Numbered from the stretch's first letter, positions 17,163 through 27,142 are shown. The stretch: DNA of 64,000 nucleotides from Streptomyces tsukubensis (GCF_009296025.1 NZ_CP045178.1:2356001-2420000), one strand, 5' to 3'. The notes: generated by a model not told the origin, from the sequence alone. Numbers and translations are program-made.

Positions 17163-19640
17163 TCAGCCGGCCATGAGGGGCCGTAGGTACTGGGCCGTGA
17201 CGCCCGGGCCGGCCGCGACGGTCGCGGGCGGGCCTTCGCCGACGACCTTGCCTCCCCGGTCACCGGCGCCCGGTCCCATGTCGATGATCCAGTCCGCGCA
17301 GGCGGCGACGTGCAGGTCGTGCTCGGCGATGACGACCGAGTTGCCGGCCGCGAGGAGGGTGTCGAAGGCGTCGACCATGCGCTGCACGTCGGACGGGTGC
17401 AGTCCGGTGACCGGCTCGTCGAGGATCACCAGGCCCCGTCCCCGGCCGCCGCTGCCCATGAGTATGGCGTTGGCGAGCTTGAGGCGCTGTGCCTCGCCAC
17501 CGGACAACTCGGTTCCGCTCTGGCCGAGTTGCAGGTACCCCAGCCCCGCCTGCTGGGTGGCGCGCAGGGTGGCGGCGAGTGGTGCGGGGCCGGGGAAGAA
17601 CTCGGCGGCCTCGTCCACCGTCATGGCCAGCACCTCGTCGACCGACTTGCCGTGATAGGTGACGGCGAGCAGTTCGGGGGTGAACCGGCGTCCCTCGCAG
17701 ACGTCGCACTCGACCCACATGTCGGGCATGAAGTGCATGTCGACCTGGCGCCTGCCGTACCCCTGGCAGGCCTCGCAGCGACCGCCGGGCGAGTTGAAGG
17801 AGAACGCTCCGGCGCCGTAACCCAGGCTCTTGGCCTGGGGGGTGGCCGCGTAGAGCTTGCGGATCAGGTCGAAGGCCTTGGTGTAGGTAGCCGGGTTGGA
17901 GCGCGGGGTGCGGCCGATCGGGTCCTGGTTCACCACGGTCACCCAGTCCACCGCGCCCGCACCCTCGACGGCGGTGACGACTTCGGGGCGTTCACCGCGC
18001 AGCGTGGCGGCCAGACTCGCACCGAGGGCTTCGTGCAGGAGGCTGCTCTTGCCGCTGCCGCTCACCCCGGTGATGCAGGTCAGTGAGTTCAGGGGGATGT
18101 CCACCCGGTCCAGCCGAACGTTGTGCACGTCGATCCCGACCAGTCCGAGCCGGGGTGCGGCTGCGGCGTCGGACCGCCGCTCACGCCGGACCCGGGGGCC
18201 GCGCCCCGCGAGGTAGGCGCCGGTGAGCGAGCGAGGGTTGTCGCTGAGCTCCACCGTGGGGACGGACGCGACGAGGGTGCCGCCCTCGCGTCCGGCGCCG
18301 GGCCCCAGGTCCACCACCCAGTCGGCCAGTGCGATGAGTTCAGGGTCGTGCTCGACGAGCAGGACCGTGTTGCCTGCGTCCCGCAGGGCGTGCAGGATCT
18401 CGCGCAGCGGATGCTTGTCGGCGGGGTGCAGTCCGGCGCTCGGTTCGTCCAGGACGAAGATGATGCCGGTCAGGTCCATGTTCAGCTGGGCGGTGACGCG
18501 CGCTCGCTGGAGTTCGCCGCCGGACATGGACGGGGCGCTGCGGGTGACCCGCAGGTGCCCGAGACCCAGCTCGACCATCAGGCGCACCCTTCGGCCGAGG
18601 TCGGGCAGCAGGTTGACCGCGACCTCACGCTGCATGGGAGTGAGTGTGGCGTCGATGGTTTCGACCCAGTCCCGCAGCTCCTCGATGGGCATCTGCACGA
18701 TCTCGGGATAGGTCAGCCCGGCGACCTTGAGGGTGCGCGGGACGTCACCGAAGCCGCTGCCCTCGCAGTCCTCGCAGTCCTGGCGGCGCATGAACCGCGC
18801 GTAGTTCTCCTTGGCGCTGTCGGAGCCCGCGGCCTCGTACAGTCGCGAGACCTCGAAGACCGCGCCTTTGAGCGGCACGCTGCGTTCGATGACGGTCTCG
18901 GTGCCGGACTTCTTCTGCCTGCTGACGATCCTGTAGGAGATCGCCTCGTCGCCCGTGCCGTGGAGCACGGCGTGGCGGAACGCCTCGGGCAGCTCACGCC
19001 AGGGCCTGTCGAGGTCGGCTCCGTGTCGCTCGGCGAGTGCGGGCAGCGCCAGGTACTCACCGGAGTTGGCCCGCTCGAACCACTCCCCCGCCCCGACCCT
19101 CAGCGGGAGATCGGGCCGGGTGACGATCCGGTCCTCGGCCGGGGTGACGACGTAGCCCAGGCCGCTGCACCGCTTGCAGCGGCCCTCCATGCTGTAGCGG
19201 TCGAAGTAGGCGCTGGTGAGCCCGCGCAGCTCGGGGAACTCCACGGCTTCCGGGCCCAGTGCGGGCATGCGCGCGAACAGCAGTCCGAGGAAGTCGTTCA
19301 GTCCGGTGATGCTGCCCAGGGTCGAGCGGGGACTGCGGTTCAGCCTCCGCTGGTCCACGGCGAGAGTCACTCCGAGCCCTGCGATGCGATCCACCTGGGG
19401 TCGGTCCTTGGGCGAGATGAACTGCCGGAAGAACGGAGAGATGCCGTTGAGGTACCGCAGTTGAGCTTCGGCGTGGATCGTATCGATGGCGAGGGACGTC
19501 TTCCCGCTGCCACTGACGCCGGTGAAGGCGACGATCCTGTCCTTCGGAATGGTGACGCTGACGTTCCGCAGATTGTGAGTGTTCGCTCCGACGACCTCGA
19601 TGAACTCGCCGCCCGGTGTGCCCTCGGTCTGGTGACTCAC
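17163..19640 (-). CDS. cmrX: UvrA-like ABC protein for self-resistance (DrrC/CmrX-type)
   Basis: About 825 residues from a GTG at 19640 preceded by GGAGG; an adjacent GTG at 19643 is equally possible. Two nucleotide-binding halves: GVSGSGKTSLAIDTIHAEAQLRYL and SGGELQRARVTAQL with VLDEPSAGLHPAD, then GVSGSGKSSLLHEA and LSGGEAQRLKLANA with ILDEPVTGLHPSD. Zinc-finger cysteines (CKRCSGLGY, CEDCEGSG, CEACQGYG, CDVCEGRR) are present. It is shorter than UvrA (about 950), as in drug-specific paralogues. Known: such proteins remove or displace DNA-bound drug and confer resistance to aureolic acids and daunorubicin. Divergent from the PadR-pump operon with overlapping promoters. Confidence 0.88.
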   Translation of the reverse strand: MSHQTEGTPGGEFIEVVGANTHNLRNVSVTIPKDRIVAFTGVSGSGKTSLAIDTIHAEAQLRYLNGISPFFRQFISPKDRPQVDRIAGLGVTLAVDQRRLNRSPRSTLGSITGLNDFLGLLFARMPALGPEAVEFPELRGLTSAYFDRYSMEGRCKRCSGLGYVVTPAEDRIVTRPDLPLRVGAGEWFERANSGEYLALPALAERHGADLDRPWRELPEAFRHAVLHGTGDEAISYRIVSRQKKSGTETVIERSVPLKGAVFEVSRLYEAAGSDSAKENYARFMRRQDCEDCEGSGFGDVPRTLKVAGLTYPEIVQMPIEELRDWVETIDATLTPMQREVAVNLLPDLGRRVRLMVELGLGHLRVTRSAPSMSGGELQRARVTAQLNMDLTGIIFVLDEPSAGLHPADKHPLREILHALRDAGNTVLLVEHDPELIALADWVVDLGPGAGREGGTLVASVPTVELSDNPRSLTGAYLAGRGPRVRRERRSDAAAAPRLGLVGIDVHNVRLDRVDIPLNSLTCITGVSGSGKSSLLHEALGASLAATLRGERPEVVTAVEGAGAVDWVTVVNQDPIGRTPRSNPATYTKAFDLIRKLYAATPQAKSLGYGAGAFSFNSPGGRCEACQGYGRRQVDMHFMPDMWVECDVCEGRRFTPELLAVTYHGKSVDEVLAMTVDEAAEFFPGPAPLAATLRATQQAGLGYLQLGQSGTELSGGEAQRLKLANAILMGSGGRGRGLVILDEPVTGLHPSDVQRMVDAFDTLLAAGNSVVIAEHDLHVAACADWIIDMGPGAGDRGGKVVGEGPPATVAAGPGVTAQYLRPLMAG

Positions 19641-19685
19641 CACTGCTCCTCCTGCTGGACCTGTACGTGGACTTCCCACTGTCGC

Positions 19686-19739
19686 TTGACTCTCGATATT
19701 ACTCTCACGATACTAGCTTCGTGAATCTAACTCGTCTAA
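19686..19739. promoter_or_regulatory. Overlapping divergent promoters with PadR-type operator
   Basis: Plus strand: TTGACT (19686-19691), 17 bp, GATACT (19709-19714); the predicted start of transcription at about 19721 coincides with the GTG of the PadR gene, i.e. a leaderless message. Minus strand: TTAGAC (19739-19734), 18 bp, TAGTAT (19715-19710) toward the UvrA-like gene. A perfect palindrome TCACGA-N8-TCGTGA (19705-19724) covers both -10 regions, so one bound regulator could shut both directions. Confidence 0.65.
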
Positions 19740-20335
19740 TGGCTCTCGGGACCCTTCAGAACGTGGGACCGCTCCACGGCCACGAGATCCGCCGCATTGC
19801 GGAAGTCACCAGCGTCAGCAGTTGGGGAGGCGTCAGCGTCGGCGCTCTCTACCGCGAGTTGCGCACGATGGACGAAGGCGGCCTGGTCGAATCCGTCCGC
19901 ACGGAACAGGTGGGCAGACGCCCTGCCAGGACCGTGTACCGGATCACCTCCTCGGGAGAGGGGGAACTGCGCGACCTGCGCGAGCAGGCGGTCACCCAGG
20001 TGCACCACGGGACGGATCCGTTCGGTGTCGCTCTCCTCTTCACACGCACCAGCGAACTACCGACCCTTCTCGACCTGCTGGAGCGACGCCGCGAGGCCGT
20101 CCTGACCATGCGCAACGACATCGAGTCGGAGAGCCGGGCGCTGCGCGAGGCCGGCCAGATCGGGCCGCTCGACGCCGCGATGTTCCGGCGCAGGGTGATG
20201 CAGCTCGACGCGGACCTGCTCTGGCAGGACGAACTCGACCGGACGATCGCGGAGACCGTCGCGGCCGAACAGCTCGTCGGCGAGGAGCTTCCCACCGGCG
20301 GGACCACCGGACCCACAACGGAGGTATCACCGTGA
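19721..20335 (+). CDS. cmmRII: PadR-family transcriptional regulator (MtrY/CmmRII-type)
   Basis: 204 residues from the leaderless GTG at 19721; an internal ATG at 19739 would cut into the winged helix and a longer frame to 19616 overlaps the promoter. Winged-helix segment LMALGTLQNVGPLHGHEIRRIAEVTS...SVGALYRELRTMDEGGLVES...RPARTVYRITSSGEGEL (residues about 6-90), then a helical C-terminal dimerisation region. Known: PadR regulators MtrY (mithramycin) and its chromomycin counterparts regulate export and biosynthesis in response to pathway compounds. Its stop overlaps the ABC ATPase GTG (GTGA), so regulator and pump are one operon; the palindrome at 19705-19724 suggests autoregulation. Confidence 0.85.
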   Translation: MNLTRLMALGTLQNVGPLHGHEIRRIAEVTSVSSWGGVSVGALYRELRTMDEGGLVESVRTEQVGRRPARTVYRITSSGEGELRDLREQAVTQVHHGTDPFGVALLFTRTSELPTLLDLLERRREAVLTMRNDIESESRALREAGQIGPLDAAMFRRRVMQLDADLLWQDELDRTIAETVAAEQLVGEELPTGGTTGPTTEVSP

Positions 20336-21315
20336 ACATGATCGAAGTACGCGGCCTGTCCCGCACGTTCCAGGCGCCGCAGGGCGAGGTGAACGCCGTC
20401 CGCGGTGTCGACTTCACCGTCGCCACGAGTGAGATCGTCGGTTTCCTCGGTCCCAACGGCGCGGGCAAGACCACCACGATGCGGATGCTCACGACACTGC
20501 TGCGCCCCACCTCGGGAACAGCCGTGATCGCGGGCCACGACCTGCTCAGCGACCCGGTCGGCGTCCGCAGGCGGATCGGTTACGTCGCCCAGGGCGGCGG
20601 GGCGAATCCTGCGGAGTCCGTTGTCAACGAACTCATGCTCCAGGCCCGGCTGTACGGGCTCTCCAAGAGCGAGGCACGGTCGCGCATCGCCGTCCTGGCG
20701 GGCCAGCTGGGTCTCGACGGGCTGGAGGGCCGGCTCGTCAGCAGTCTGTCCGGCGGTCAGCGGCGGCGGCTCGACATCGCGCTCGGCCTGGTGCACCAGC
20801 CCCCGCTGATCTTCCTGGACGAACCCAGCACCGGACTCGACCCGACCAGCCGCAACAACCTCTGGGACCACATCCGCAAGCTGCGCGACGAGCTCGGCGC
20901 CACCGTCTTCCTCAGCACCCACTACCTCGACGAGGCGGACGCCCTGTGTGACCGCATCCTCATCATGGACCGCGGCACCATCCTCGTGGAGGACAGCCCG
21001 GAGGAGCTCAAGGGGCGGGTCTCGGGCGACGCGGTGACCGTCGAGGTCGCCCCGGAGGGCGTCGCGGCCGCGACCGCCGCCGTCGAGCAACTACCGTCGG
21101 CCCGTTCGGTGATCCCCGGCGGGAACACCATCCGCTTCCGCACCGAGCACAGCAGCCGGACCATGGTCGACATCATGCACGCGCTGGAGTCGAGCGCGGT
21201 CGACATCGTCTCCATCCAGGTCGACCGTCCGAGCCTCGACGACGTCTTCCTCACCCTCACCGGACAGCCGACCGAAGAACTGCACTCCGCCGCGGCCGCC
21301 CCCGCCGGCGCCTGA
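20332..21315 (+). CDS. cmrA: ABC exporter ATP-binding subunit (DrrA-type)
   Basis: 327 residues from GTG at 20332 (an ATG two codons later is the alternative) with GGAGG upstream. Walker A GPNGAGKTTTMRML, Q-loop YVAQGGG, signature LSGGQRRRLDIALGL, Walker B LIFLDEPSTGLDPTSR, switch STHYLDEADALCDR; the C-terminal 90 residues match the DrrA-type extension (RPSLDDVFLTLTG). It pairs with the membrane subunit encoded 14 bases downstream to expel the mature or partially glycosylated drug. Translationally coupled to the PadR gene. Confidence 0.9.
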   Translation: MNMIEVRGLSRTFQAPQGEVNAVRGVDFTVATSEIVGFLGPNGAGKTTTMRMLTTLLRPTSGTAVIAGHDLLSDPVGVRRRIGYVAQGGGANPAESVVNELMLQARLYGLSKSEARSRIAVLAGQLGLDGLEGRLVSSLSGGQRRRLDIALGLVHQPPLIFLDEPSTGLDPTSRNNLWDHIRKLRDELGATVFLSTHYLDEADALCDRILIMDRGTILVEDSPEELKGRVSGDAVTVEVAPEGVAAATAAVEQLPSARSVIPGGNTIRFRTEHSSRTMVDIMHALESSAVDIVSIQVDRPSLDDVFLTLTGQPTEELHSAAAAPAGA

Positions 21316-21329
21316 GGAAGGAAACACCA

Positions 21330-22082
21330 GTGAAGACCCTCCGTGAGACGTTACTCGTCTTCGACAACCAGATCCGGTTCACCTTCCGGTACAAGATCAC
21401 CATCGTGCTGGGCATGGTCCAGCCCGTCCTCTACCTCCTGCTCTTCGGCCCGCTGCTGACCAAGCTCGGCGGCATGGGCAGCGGCAACACCTGGCAGACG
21501 TTCGTCCCCGGCGTACTCGTGTACCTCGCGCTGTTCGGCGCCGGCTTCTGCGGGTTCGGCATCATCTCCGACGTGCGCTCGGGCGTCATCGAGCGGATGC
21601 GTGTCACCCCGGTCAGCCGCTTCGCCCTGCTCATGGGGCGGGTGTCGCGCGAGGTCGCGATCCTCCTCACACAATCCGTCATCATCGTCTCCGTGGGCTT
21701 CCTCCTCGGACTGCGTGCCGGCTTCCTGGGGATCCTGGGCGCCGTGGTCCTCGTCGTGCTGCTCGGCATCGCGCTCGCGTCGCTCTCGCTGTCGCTGGGT
21801 GTCGCGCTGAAGTCAGAGGACCAGTTCGCCCCGCTGCTGACCTCCGCCGCGCTGCCCGTCATGCTGCTGGCCGGCATCCTGCTGCCGATGGACCTGGCGC
21901 CGAAGTGGCTGGACTACCTGTCCCACCTCAACCCCCTGCGCTACATCGTGGACGCCATCCGGGACCTGTTCGCCGACCAGTTCGCCACCAGGGCGGTCCT
22001 GGAGGGAACGTGCGTCGCGGTCGTGCTCACGGTGGTCTGCGTCGCCCTCGGCATCCGGACCTTCTCCAAGGAGAACGCCTGA
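21330..22082 (+). CDS. cmrB: ABC-2 type exporter membrane subunit (DrrB-type)
   Basis: 250 residues from GTG at 21330 with GAGGAAGGAAA upstream. About six hydrophobic segments (for example ITIVLGMVQPVLYLLLFGPLL, FVPGVLVYLALFGAGFCGFGII, VAILLTQSVIIVSVGFLLGL, SAALPVMLLAGILLPMDLAP). The ABC-2 signature ERMRVTPVSRFALLMGR in the cytoplasmic loop and YLSHLNPLRYIVDAIRDL near the C-terminus are present. Partner of the preceding ATPase. A strong hairpin terminator follows at 22105-22149. Confidence 0.9.
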   Translation: MKTLRETLLVFDNQIRFTFRYKITIVLGMVQPVLYLLLFGPLLTKLGGMGSGNTWQTFVPGVLVYLALFGAGFCGFGIISDVRSGVIERMRVTPVSRFALLMGRVSREVAILLTQSVIIVSVGFLLGLRAGFLGILGAVVLVVLLGIALASLSLSLGVALKSEDQFAPLLTSAALPVMLLAGILLPMDLAPKWLDYLSHLNPLRYIVDAIRDLFADQFATRAVLEGTCVAVVLTVVCVALGIRTFSKENA

Positions 22083-22104
22083 CACGCGGAAGCAACCACG
22101 GACG

Positions 22105-22149
22105 ACGGCGGAGGGGCGTTCCCGCGCGAGCGGGACGCCCCTCCGCCGT
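22105..22149. terminator. Bidirectional hairpin terminator
   Basis: A near-perfect stem: ACGGCGGAGGGGCGT plus CCCG on the left, CGGG plus ACGCCCCTCCGCCGT on the right, with a 6-base loop. It lies between the converging pump operon and the truncated ligase gene. Confidence 0.75.
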
Positions 22150-22178
22150 GGTGCGGGAGGACCGGCGGGCCGGGTCCT

Positions 22179-23447
22179 TCAGCGACGGCCTGTGAGATAG
22201 AGGTAGCCCTCCTCGTCCAGCCGGCCCCGGTCGCCGGAGTACAGCCAGCCTCCGTGTAGGACCCGGGCCGTCTCGGCCGGCTCGCGCCAATAGCCGCTCA
22301 TCATGTGCGGAGCGCGCAGCCAGACCTCGCCGCACGCGCCGCGCGGAAGCGGCTCGCCCCGGGGCCCGCGGATCCGGATCTCGACCTCGGGGAGCGCCCG
22401 TCCGACGGACCGCAGCAGCTCCGGCCGGCCCGTCGAGGCGGCCAGGTGGTCCTCCTGCCGCAGGAGGGTGATGGCCCGGATCTCGCTGCTGAGGTAGTTC
22501 TGTGTCAGGACCGGGCCGAAGACCTCGATCGCCCGCCGCACGGTATCGGCCGGGACAGGCGCGTTGCCGTACGGCACATAGCGCAGGCTCGACAGGTCCG
22601 TCCGGCCGACGTTCGGGTGGGCGAGCAGCCGCTGCAGGTGTTCGGACAGCAGGTACATGCTGGTGATCCGCTCGGCCTCGACGGTGGCGAGCACCTGGCC
22701 CGGGTCGAAGTCGTCCATGAGTAGGGCGGTGCAGCCCTGCTTGAGGAGCATGAGCGCGACCTCCCCCGCGTTCCCCGCCAGCGGGCTGACCGCCAGGGTG
22801 GTGATCCCGGCCGGGAAATCGCCGAGTGCGCCCTCTTCCGGGCGGCGCCAGTTGACGTTCATCGCGGAGAACCGGTGGACGGCGCCCCGCCGGGGGCCCG
22901 TCGTACCGTGCGAATGGACCAGCAGGGCGATGTCCTTCTCCCGGGCGCGAGGCGTCAACGGCTCCCCGGACTCCTCGGCGGCCTGGGCCAGCAGGTCGCA
23001 CCCCGCCTCCGGCACACCCAGCGTCAGCGTCCCGGGCGCCGGCTCCCCCAGCACCTCGGCGCCCCGCCGGTCGACCAGGAAGACCGCGGGCCGCGCGGCG
23101 GCGAGGATCCCGCGCCAGCCCGTCACGTCTCCCGGCACGTTGACGTTGAGCGCGGTGAAGCGGCTGCCCAGCAGGTGGGCGGCCAGCCGCAGGGAGACCA
23201 GCTCGGGCGAGTTCGCCGTGAGGCACACGATGCCCTCATGGCGGCTGTGCCCCATCCGCTCCAGCGCGCGGGCGATCCGGTAGCTCTGGGCCAGCAGCTC
23301 GTCGAAGGTCACCTGCCGCTTCCCCGCCCGCAGCGCGATCCGGCCGGACCACCGGTGGAGCCCGGTGAAGAGTTCGGTCACATAGCGGGCAGGCGGCCTG
23401 GCACGCAACCGGTCCTCCAGGGCACCGGTATCGGTCAGTTCACGCAT
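22179..23447 (-). CDS. Truncated AMP-binding acyl-CoA ligase-like protein
   Basis: 422 residues against about 510-560 for the family. It has the N-terminal ANL domain ([83 protein letters not shown]) and stops at the hinge. The whole C-terminal lid with its catalytic lysine is absent. The P-loop is also unusual: [14 protein letters not shown] instead of TSGTTGxPKG. Its stop at 22179 is followed by the terminator region, so this looks like a settled truncation rather than a fresh frameshift. It could be inactive, adenylation-only, or complemented by the full ligase at 3717. Its start overlaps the aldo-keto reductase by 8 bases. Confidence 0.75.
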   Translation of the reverse strand: MRELTDTGALEDRLRARPPARYVTELFTGLHRWSGRIALRAGKRQVTFDELLAQSYRIARALERMGHSRHEGIVCLTANSPELVSLRLAAHLLGSRFTALNVNVPGDVTGWRGILAAARPAVFLVDRRGAEVLGEPAPGTLTLGVPEAGCDLLAQAAEESGEPLTPRAREKDIALLVHSHGTTGPRRGAVHRFSAMNVNWRRPEEGALGDFPAGITTLAVSPLAGNAGEVALMLLKQGCTALLMDDFDPGQVLATVEAERITSMYLLSEHLQRLLAHPNVGRTDLSSLRYVPYGNAPVPADTVRRAIEVFGPVLTQNYLSSEIRAITLLRQEDHLAASTGRPELLRSVGRALPEVEIRIRGPRGEPLPRGACGEVWLRAPHMMSGYWREPAETARVLHGGWLYSGDRGRLDEEGYLYLTGRR

Positions 23448-24423
23448 CGGCCGCCCCGTACTCCGCCACCGGGCCGAGCTCCTCGTCGATCCGCTCCACC
23501 AGGCCGGGGTCGAGTTTCACCCCGGCGGCCGCGGCGTTCTCCCTCACCTGCTCCGGCCGGGACGCCCCGATCACGGCGCCCGCCACGCCCGGCTGCCGCA
23601 GCACCCAGGCCATGGCGAGCTGGGAGAGCGTCAGTCCCGCCTCCGAGGCCGGCCCCGCCAGCCGCTGGACCCGTTCGAGTACGTCGTCCACGAGGAAGCG
23701 CCGCATGAACCTGGCACGGCCGCCGACGAGCTCGGCACCGCCCCGTGAGCCCTCGGGCGCGGGCCTGCCGGGCAGGTACTTCCCGCTCAGCACCCCCTGG
23801 GCGAGGGTGAAGTAGGGCACCACCCCGATGCCGAGGCGCTCGCAGGCCGGCATCACCCGCGCCTCGGGCTCACGCCAGAGCGCCGAGTACTGGGGCATGT
23901 TGTAGATGAGGTGGACACCCAGCTCCTTCGCCAGCGCCGCCGCCTCGCCGATCTGCTCGGGGGTCCATTCCGAGACCCCCATGTAGAGGACCTTGCCGGC
24001 GCGCACCAGGTCCGCGAAGGCGAGCATGGTCTCTTCCAGTGGGGTGTTCGGGTCATAGCGGTGGGCCGTGTAGAGGTCGACGTAGTCGGTGCCCAGTCGG
24101 CGCAGCGAGGCTTCGAGACCCTCGAGGACGTGTTTGCGGGAGAGTCCCGAGCCGTTCGGCCCGTTGCCCGCCGGGAAGAAGACCTTGGTGCAGATCACCG
24201 CCCCGTCGCGCGGCTCGCCGGCGAGGGCCCTGCCCAGGAGCTCCTCCGAACGCCCCATCCCGTAGATGTCGGCGGTGTCGAAAGTCGTGACGCCCTCGTC
24301 CAGCGCCGTCCGCAGGCAGGCGAGCACCGCCTCGTCGGGTGTGCTGTCCTGCGGATAGAGCAGGTTGCCGAAGACGATCTCGCTGATGCGCAGTCCGCTG
24401 CGCCCCAGGTACCGGTGTTCCAT
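23440..24423 (-). CDS. Aldo-keto reductase (MtmW/CmmWI-type side-chain ketoreductase)
   Basis: 327 residues. AKR barrel with the tetrad Asp/Tyr in [11 protein letters not shown] (about 48-58), Lys in ICTKVFFP (about 82) and His in [13 protein letters not shown] (about 120). C-terminal cofactor-binding [15 protein letters not shown] is also present. Known: in mithramycin the AKR MtmW reduces the pentyl side-chain ketone after Baeyer-Villiger ring opening; its neighbour here is the candidate Baeyer-Villiger oxygenase, which favours this role. The alternative is a TylCII/EryBII-like NDP-hexose reductase, which has the same fold. Confidence 0.82.
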   Translation of the reverse strand: MEHRYLGRSGLRISEIVFGNLLYPQDSTPDEAVLACLRTALDEGVTTFDTADIYGMGRSEELLGRALAGEPRDGAVICTKVFFPAGNGPNGSGLSRKHVLEGLEASLRRLGTDYVDLYTAHRYDPNTPLEETMLAFADLVRAGKVLYMGVSEWTPEQIGEAAALAKELGVHLIYNMPQYSALWREPEARVMPACERLGIGVVPYFTLAQGVLSGKYLPGRPAPEGSRGGAELVGGRARFMRRFLVDDVLERVQRLAGPASEAGLTLSQLAMAWVLRQPGVAGAVIGASRPEQVRENAAAAGVKLDPGLVERIDEELGPVAEYGAADA

Positions 24424-24430
24424 GGTCGTC

Positions 24431-25951
24431 CTACCTCCAATCCTGGGGTCCGAACCACCGGGCCAGCGCCTCGCGCAGCCCGCGCTCGGACCCGTCGTCC
24501 GCCGCCCAGGCCACATGGCCGTCGGGCCGAACGAGCAGCGCCCCGGCGGGAGCTCCCGCCGGGCACCGCGCCCGGACCACGTCGATGCGGTGGTCCCAGG
24601 CGCGGGCGGCCTTGGCCGGTGTCCCTTCCTCGGTCAGGTCCAGGAGCACTCCGCGTCCCTCGTGCAGCAGTTCCGCCAGACGGCTGCTCCCGTGCTCACC
24701 TTCGAGTACGAGGTCCGGAACGAACAGCCCGTCCAGCGGATGCCGTGGCTCCGGGCCGCCTCCGCCGTCCGGTGTCCCGCCCCCCTGCGCCGAGCCCCCG
24801 TACCGGACGTCGACTCCGTTGAGGGCGGCGGTCAGGAGCCGGTTGGTGTCCTGGAGCCCGAGCAGTTCCTCGAAGACCTCCCGCAGGGCGGTCACATGGT
24901 GCTCGTCCGGATTCATCAGGGCGAGCTGCGCCCGGGTGTACAACAGCACGCGCTCGCCGGCCCGGTGGCGTTCCTCGTGGTACGAGTCGAGGAGTCCCTC
25001 CGGTGCCCAGCCGTTGACCTGGGCCGCGAGTTTCCAGCCGAGGTTCATGGCGTCGTGGACGCCGGTGTTGAGGCCCTGTCCGCCGATCGGGAAGTGGATG
25101 TGGGCGGCGTCCCCGGCCAGGAGGACCCGTCCGGAGCGGTACCGCTCGGCCTGCCGGGTGGCGTCGCTGAAGCGGGACATCCACGACACCGGTTCCGCGA
25201 GGTCGAGTTCCCGCCCGTACACCCGGTGCACTCCTGCCCGCAGTTCCTCCAGGGTCACCGGATCCTGCGGGGACGGATGGTCGCGGCCGTACTCGATGAC
25301 CACGACTCGGCCTATTCCGCCCTCCGGGGGGAAGGCGAGCACCACCACGCCGGTCCGGGTCCTCTGCCAGCGGCGGGGGACGTCCTTCTCCTTGAGCGTG
25401 ACGTAACCGATCATGGCGCTCACCGAGGCGGCAAGGCCGGGGAAGGGGATGCCCGCGAGGCGGCGCACCGTGCTGCGCCCACCGTCGCACCCCACCAGGT
25501 AGCCGGCACGCACCTCCTCGTCGCCGTCGGCGGTGCGGATACCGACCCTCACCCCGTCGGGGTCCTGGCGCAGCGCGACGACCTCGTGCCCGCGCCGGAT
25601 CGGTACGCCGAGTTCGGCCGCGCGGGCGGTGAGCAGTTCCTCGGTGCGCGACTGAGGGACCAGGAGGCTGTACGGATGTCCGGTGTCGAGCGTCCCGTGG
25701 TCGAGTCCCTTGCTGAAGATCCCGGCGAACGGCAGCCCGGACACCGAGTCAGCACCGTCCTCGAACCGGTCCAGCAGTCCGCGGATGTCCAGGCATTCCA
25801 CCGTGCGGGTGTGCAGCACGCCGGCCCGGTCATGGCCCGCCGGCTCCGTGAGCCGGTCGACCACCAGCACCCGGACACCGGCCAGCCGCAGTTCGCAGGC
25901 GAGCGTCAGGCCGACGGGCCCGCTGCCCGCCACGACGATGTCGTACTCCAT
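24431..25951 (-). CDS. cmmOIV: FAD-dependent monooxygenase, candidate Baeyer-Villiger enzyme (OIV-type)
   Basis: 506 residues. [27 protein letters not shown] at the N-terminus, [20 protein letters not shown] (about 155-175), [34 protein letters not shown] (about 275-310), and a thioredoxin-like C-terminus ([14 protein letters not shown]). Known: MtmOIV, a structurally class A hydroxylase, performs the Baeyer-Villiger cleavage of premithramycin B; the following step is side-chain reduction by MtmW. Here the gene lies 7 bases before the AKR gene in the same operon, the main reason for this assignment. From motifs alone it could equally be a hydroxylase (OI/OII). Confidence 0.65.
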   Translation of the reverse strand: MEYDIVVAGSGPVGLTLACELRLAGVRVLVVDRLTEPAGHDRAGVLHTRTVECLDIRGLLDRFEDGADSVSGLPFAGIFSKGLDHGTLDTGHPYSLLVPQSRTEELLTARAAELGVPIRRGHEVVALRQDPDGVRVGIRTADGDEEVRAGYLVGCDGGRSTVRRLAGIPFPGLAASVSAMIGYVTLKEKDVPRRWQRTRTGVVVLAFPPEGGIGRVVVIEYGRDHPSPQDPVTLEELRAGVHRVYGRELDLAEPVSWMSRFSDATRQAERYRSGRVLLAGDAAHIHFPIGGQGLNTGVHDAMNLGWKLAAQVNGWAPEGLLDSYHEERHRAGERVLLYTRAQLALMNPDEHHVTALREVFEELLGLQDTNRLLTAALNGVDVRYGGSAQGGGTPDGGGGPEPRHPLDGLFVPDLVLEGEHGSSRLAELLHEGRGVLLDLTEEGTPAKAARAWDHRIDVVRARCPAGAPAGALLVRPDGHVAWAADDGSERGLREALARWFGPQDWR

Positions 25952-25960
25952 GGGGTCTCC

Positions 25961-27142
25961 TCAGTCTCCGGTGTCCGCGCGCGCACCGCGCAGGACCGTC
26001 TCCTCGATGAGGGCGACCGTCTCCGGCGGGGACGGCATGGCCTGGATCTCGTCCCGCAGCCCGCGCGAGGCCGCCACGTACGGCGCGTCGTGGCGAAGCA
26101 GCTCCGTCACCGCGGCCCCGACGGCGTCGGCGTCGGCGTGCGCCGCGGTGAGCTGAACGCAGGCGCCGGTCGCCTCCAGCAGGTCCGAGTTGAGGCGTTG
26201 CTCGAAAAGATGCGGCATGGTCAGCTGGGGTACTCCGAAGCGGGCCGCGGACAGGACGGTCGTGGCGCCGCCGTGGTGGATCACGGCGGAGCAGCTGGGC
26301 AGCACCGTATGGATGGGCAGGTCCTGCACGATCCTGGCCCGGCCGCCCACGTCGCCCAGTAGTTCCCGCTCCGCCCCGGTCACCGCGACGACGGGCTCCA
26401 CGTCCAGTTCGGCGAGCGCGTCAAGCACCGTCGGGACCAGGAACATGTCCGGCTGGTCGGTCGCGGTGGAGGTGAAGGTGCCCCAGGTGACGCAGACCCT
26501 GGGGCGGCTCGGTGGTTCGAGGACCCAGGGCGGTACCACGCCCGGCCCGTTGTAGGGCACGTACCGCATCGGCAGCGACGGGCCGGGGGCGTCGATGTGC
26601 AGGCTCGGCGGGGTGGGATCGACGGCGAGCCGGTCGAAGGCGGCCGGCGGCCGCACCCCGTACAGCCCGTAGGTGGGGCCCAGCCGTTCCAGGACGTGGT
26701 GGGCGAGCCACTTCCCCGGGTCGGTGGCGTACACGTCGGGCCCCCACGCGTGCCGCACCAGCGGGGCGCCGGCCACCTCGGCGGCGACGGACGCGGCGAA
26801 GGCCACCGGGTCGCGGACGACGAGGTCGGGCTTCCAGGACTCGGCGAACCGGACGAGGTCGGGTGTCATCATCTCCGCGATCCGGTGGAAGATGGTGATG
26901 ATGGCGTCCCGGCTCCGGTACTGGGCCGGGTCAGTCTCGGCGACGAACTTCCGGTGCAGCTGGGCGAAGTCGACGTCGGGGCCCACCGGTACGGCTGTCA
27001 GGCCCGACTTGAGCACGGTCTCCACCACGTGCGGCTGGGCCGCGACCCGCACCTCGTGCCCGGCGGCGCGGAAGGCCCAGGCGAGCGGGACCATGAACAT
27101 GTAGTGCGACGGCCAGGCCGCGGTGGTCAGCAGAACACGCAT
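25961..27142 (-). CDS. Glycosyltransferase, GT1/GT-B family
   Basis: 393 residues: MRVLLTTAAWPSHYMFMVPLAWAFRAAGHEVRVAAQPHVVETVLKSG at the N-terminus, LVRHAWGPDVY acceptor region, YVPYNGPG, and SAVIHHGGATTVLSAARFGVPQLTM as donor loop. Closest in the window to the GT at 13451. It sits between the O-methyltransferase and the OIV-type oxygenase in the long minus operon from 30156. Donor and acceptor are not decidable by eye. Confidence 0.88.
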   Translation of the reverse strand: MRVLLTTAAWPSHYMFMVPLAWAFRAAGHEVRVAAQPHVVETVLKSGLTAVPVGPDVDFAQLHRKFVAETDPAQYRSRDAIITIFHRIAEMMTPDLVRFAESWKPDLVVRDPVAFAASVAAEVAGAPLVRHAWGPDVYATDPGKWLAHHVLERLGPTYGLYGVRPPAAFDRLAVDPTPPSLHIDAPGPSLPMRYVPYNGPGVVPPWVLEPPSRPRVCVTWGTFTSTATDQPDMFLVPTVLDALAELDVEPVVAVTGAERELLGDVGGRARIVQDLPIHTVLPSCSAVIHHGGATTVLSAARFGVPQLTMPHLFEQRLNSDLLEATGACVQLTAAHADADAVGAAVTELLRHDAPYVAASRGLRDEIQAMPSPPETVALIEETVLRGARADTGD

